From contig JAIRYP010000015.1 in the NCBI GenBank assembly GCA_031267755.1, positions 206,538 through 240,496 of the forward strand: a stretch of 33,959 bases of DNA. The letters are read 5' to 3'. Below the pieces are notes generated by a model. It ran no database searches. It saw only the letters and a list, made by a program, of their open reading frames with translations, and was not told the origin of the DNA. The translations under genes and the position numbers were made by a program. Source of the stretch: Clostridiales bacterium. GTDB lineage: Bacteria; Bacillota; Clostridia; Monoglobales; JAIRYP01. Shown here piece after piece: positions 32,690-33,959 of the stretch (its first letter is position 1; each line of letters opens with the position of its first letter).

Positions 32690-33871
32690 TTATTCATTGA
32701 GAGATTTTTTGTATATTTCATATATGTTTTCCCAATGCAATTTTTTAAAGAAACCTATTGTTTGATTTTTTTTAGATTCAAAGTTTACTGCTTTTTTTGC
32801 CATTATTTCAAGATTTGTTTGATCGATTTCAACATCATTTAAAGTTTTAGGAAGATTCATCTTTATATAAAATTCTCGCAAACGTTTTATTCCTTCGCGA
32901 ATAACCGCATTTTGATTTCGATTTTCGTTAACTCCCATCATATTTATGGAGAATTGCGCAAATATATTAGGTTTTTCTGAGCATGTGTATTCCATCCAAT
33001 TAGGAGTTAAGATTGCAAGTCCTGCGCCGTGTGCAATGTCATATTTTGCACTGAGTTCGTGCTCCATTGCGTGACATGCCCAATCTTCTTCTCGTCCCAT
33101 TCCCAAAAGATCATTGTGGGCTATCATTGCACTAAATCCAATTTCGCACCAGGCTTCGTAGTTATTAGGATCATCGATTACGATGAGTGCATTTTTCATA
33201 ATAGTTTTGACAACACTTTCGCATAAGCCATCTGTTAAGTCGGTATGTTCTGTGTTTGTGAAATATCTTTCGAACACGTGACTTATCATGTCTGAAACAC
33301 CGTTTGCAATTTGTTTTTTTGGAATTGTGAAAAAAATTTCAGGATTTATAATGCTGAGTATAGGTTTTAATATTTGGCTGCCATAACCATATTTAGATTT
33401 TTTTTCTTCATTAGTGATAACTGTGTGACAACTTACTTCGCTTCCTGCAGCTGGAATTGTTAAAATGCACGCAACTGGTAAAGCTTTTTTTACTTCTTCT
33501 TTTGTTTCATAAACGTTCCAAATATTTCCTTCATAATAAAATCCCATCGCAATAGCTTTAGCTGAATCTATAACACTTCCGCCGCCAACTGCTAAAATTA
33601 ATTCAATGTTTTCTTTTTGGCAAAGTTTTATCCCTTCGTGAACTAAATCTAACCGTGGATTTGGTACCACTCCACCTAGTTCCACAAAATCGATTTCATG
33701 TGTTTTAATTGAATTAATTACTTCCTCATAAAGTCCATTTTGTTTTATACTAGAGTTTCCATAGTGTAGTAAAATTTTTTTAGCATAAGGTTTTATTAAT
33801 TTTCCAATTTCTTTTTGCGTATTTTTACCAAACAATATTCTAGTTGGTGAACAAAAATCGAAATTATTCAT
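32690..33871 (-). CDS. Iron-containing alcohol dehydrogenase (butanol-dehydrogenase type)
   Basis: NAD(P)H-dependent reduction of an aldehyde to an alcohol, using Fe or Zn. The 393-residue protein matches the BdhA/YqhD branch: FDFCSPTRILFGKNT at the N-terminus, LAVGGGSVIDSAKAIA with the coenzyme-binding GGGS, LTIPAAGSEVSCHTVITN, and the metal ligands in NGVSDMISHVFE (Asp and His), CHAMEHELSAKYDIAHGAGLAIL (two His). All four ligands are present. AGGAG lies six bases before the ATG. It stands alone upstream of spoIIID on the same strand. The natural substrate, butyraldehyde, acetaldehyde or methylglyoxal, is not readable from sequence. Confidence 0.93.
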   Translation of the reverse strand: MNNFDFCSPTRILFGKNTQKEIGKLIKPYAKKILLHYGNSSIKQNGLYEEVINSIKTHEIDFVELGGVVPNPRLDLVHEGIKLCQKENIELILAVGGGSVIDSAKAIAMGFYYEGNIWNVYETKEEVKKALPVACILTIPAAGSEVSCHTVITNEEKKSKYGYGSQILKPILSIINPEIFFTIPKKQIANGVSDMISHVFERYFTNTEHTDLTDGLCESVVKTIMKNALIVIDDPNNYEAWCEIGFSAMIAHNDLLGMGREEDWACHAMEHELSAKYDIAHGAGLAILTPNWMEYTCSEKPNIFAQFSINMMGVNENRNQNAVIREGIKRLREFYIKMNLPKTLNDVEIDQTNLEIMAKKAVNFESKKNQTIGFFKKLHWENIYEIYKKSLNE

Positions 33872-33959
33872 TTTTCTCCTTTATATGAAATGTTTTTAAA
33901 TTATGTAAATATTTAAAATTAAAAATATTAATTAAAACTAATTAAATTTTTTAGAGTTA

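Noticed and set aside
1-33959. CRISPR arrays, insertion sequences, phage genes or toxin-antitoxin pairs
   Set aside because: No spaced direct repeats of CRISPR type, no transposase or integrase motifs and no toxin-like small gene pair were seen.

Overview
The window is very AT-rich, densely coded chromosomal DNA from a Gram-positive anaerobe of the Clostridia type. The evidence is a set of sporulation and germination genes (sigH, spoIIID, a complete gerA-type operon), GreA, FtsEX, biotin-independent-looking oxaloacetate decarboxylase alpha, an NfnB/GltD-type oxidoreductase and a butanol-dehydrogenase-like enzyme. No phage, insertion sequence, CRISPR or plasmid gene is visible. The species cannot be named from this stretch. 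Frequent TTG and GTG starts with strong Shine-Dalgarno (SD) sequences are typical here, and several starts below were moved to match them.

Layout. 1-2225: the tail of an unknown gene converges on secG, both ending in one hairpin; then serS, then a gap with four DnaA-box-like sequences in tandem and a hairpin terminator. 2226-7854 (minus): three unrecognised proteins with long low-complexity or repeat regions surround an oxaloacetate decarboxylase alpha gene. 8122-16116 (minus): one long run, PucR-type regulator > ftsE > ftsX > M23 peptidase > S41 peptidase > unknown > greA > lysS, joining cell-envelope remodelling with housekeeping genes. 16322-17638 (minus): a lone GltD/NfnB-like flavoprotein. 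17836-23832 (plus): a branched-chain amino-acid type ABC transporter with two paralogous binding lipoproteins and livH, M, G, F. 24070-25584 (minus): tepA-like ClpP-class protein and sigH. 25804-30014 (plus): gerA-gerC-small two-TM subunit-gerB. 30099-30175: tRNA-Arg(CCT). 30338-32177: two GT8 glycosyltransferase genes with a mosaic near-identity. 32270-33871 (minus): spoIIID and an iron-type alcohol dehydrogenase.

How it fits together: sigH (sporulation entry), spoIIID (mother-cell regulator), a Ger receptor and the FtsEX/M23/S41 envelope set point to a lineage that makes, or recently made, endospores. The Liv transporter, decarboxylase and alcohol dehydrogenase suggest amino-acid and organic-acid fermentation (inference). 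The parts least explained by known families are the repeat-protein cassette at 2226-7854, the mosaic GT8 pair, and the DnaA-box cluster lying away from dnaA. No gene-free stretch exceeds 300 bases; the longest, 7855-8121, shows no convincing gene or RNA.
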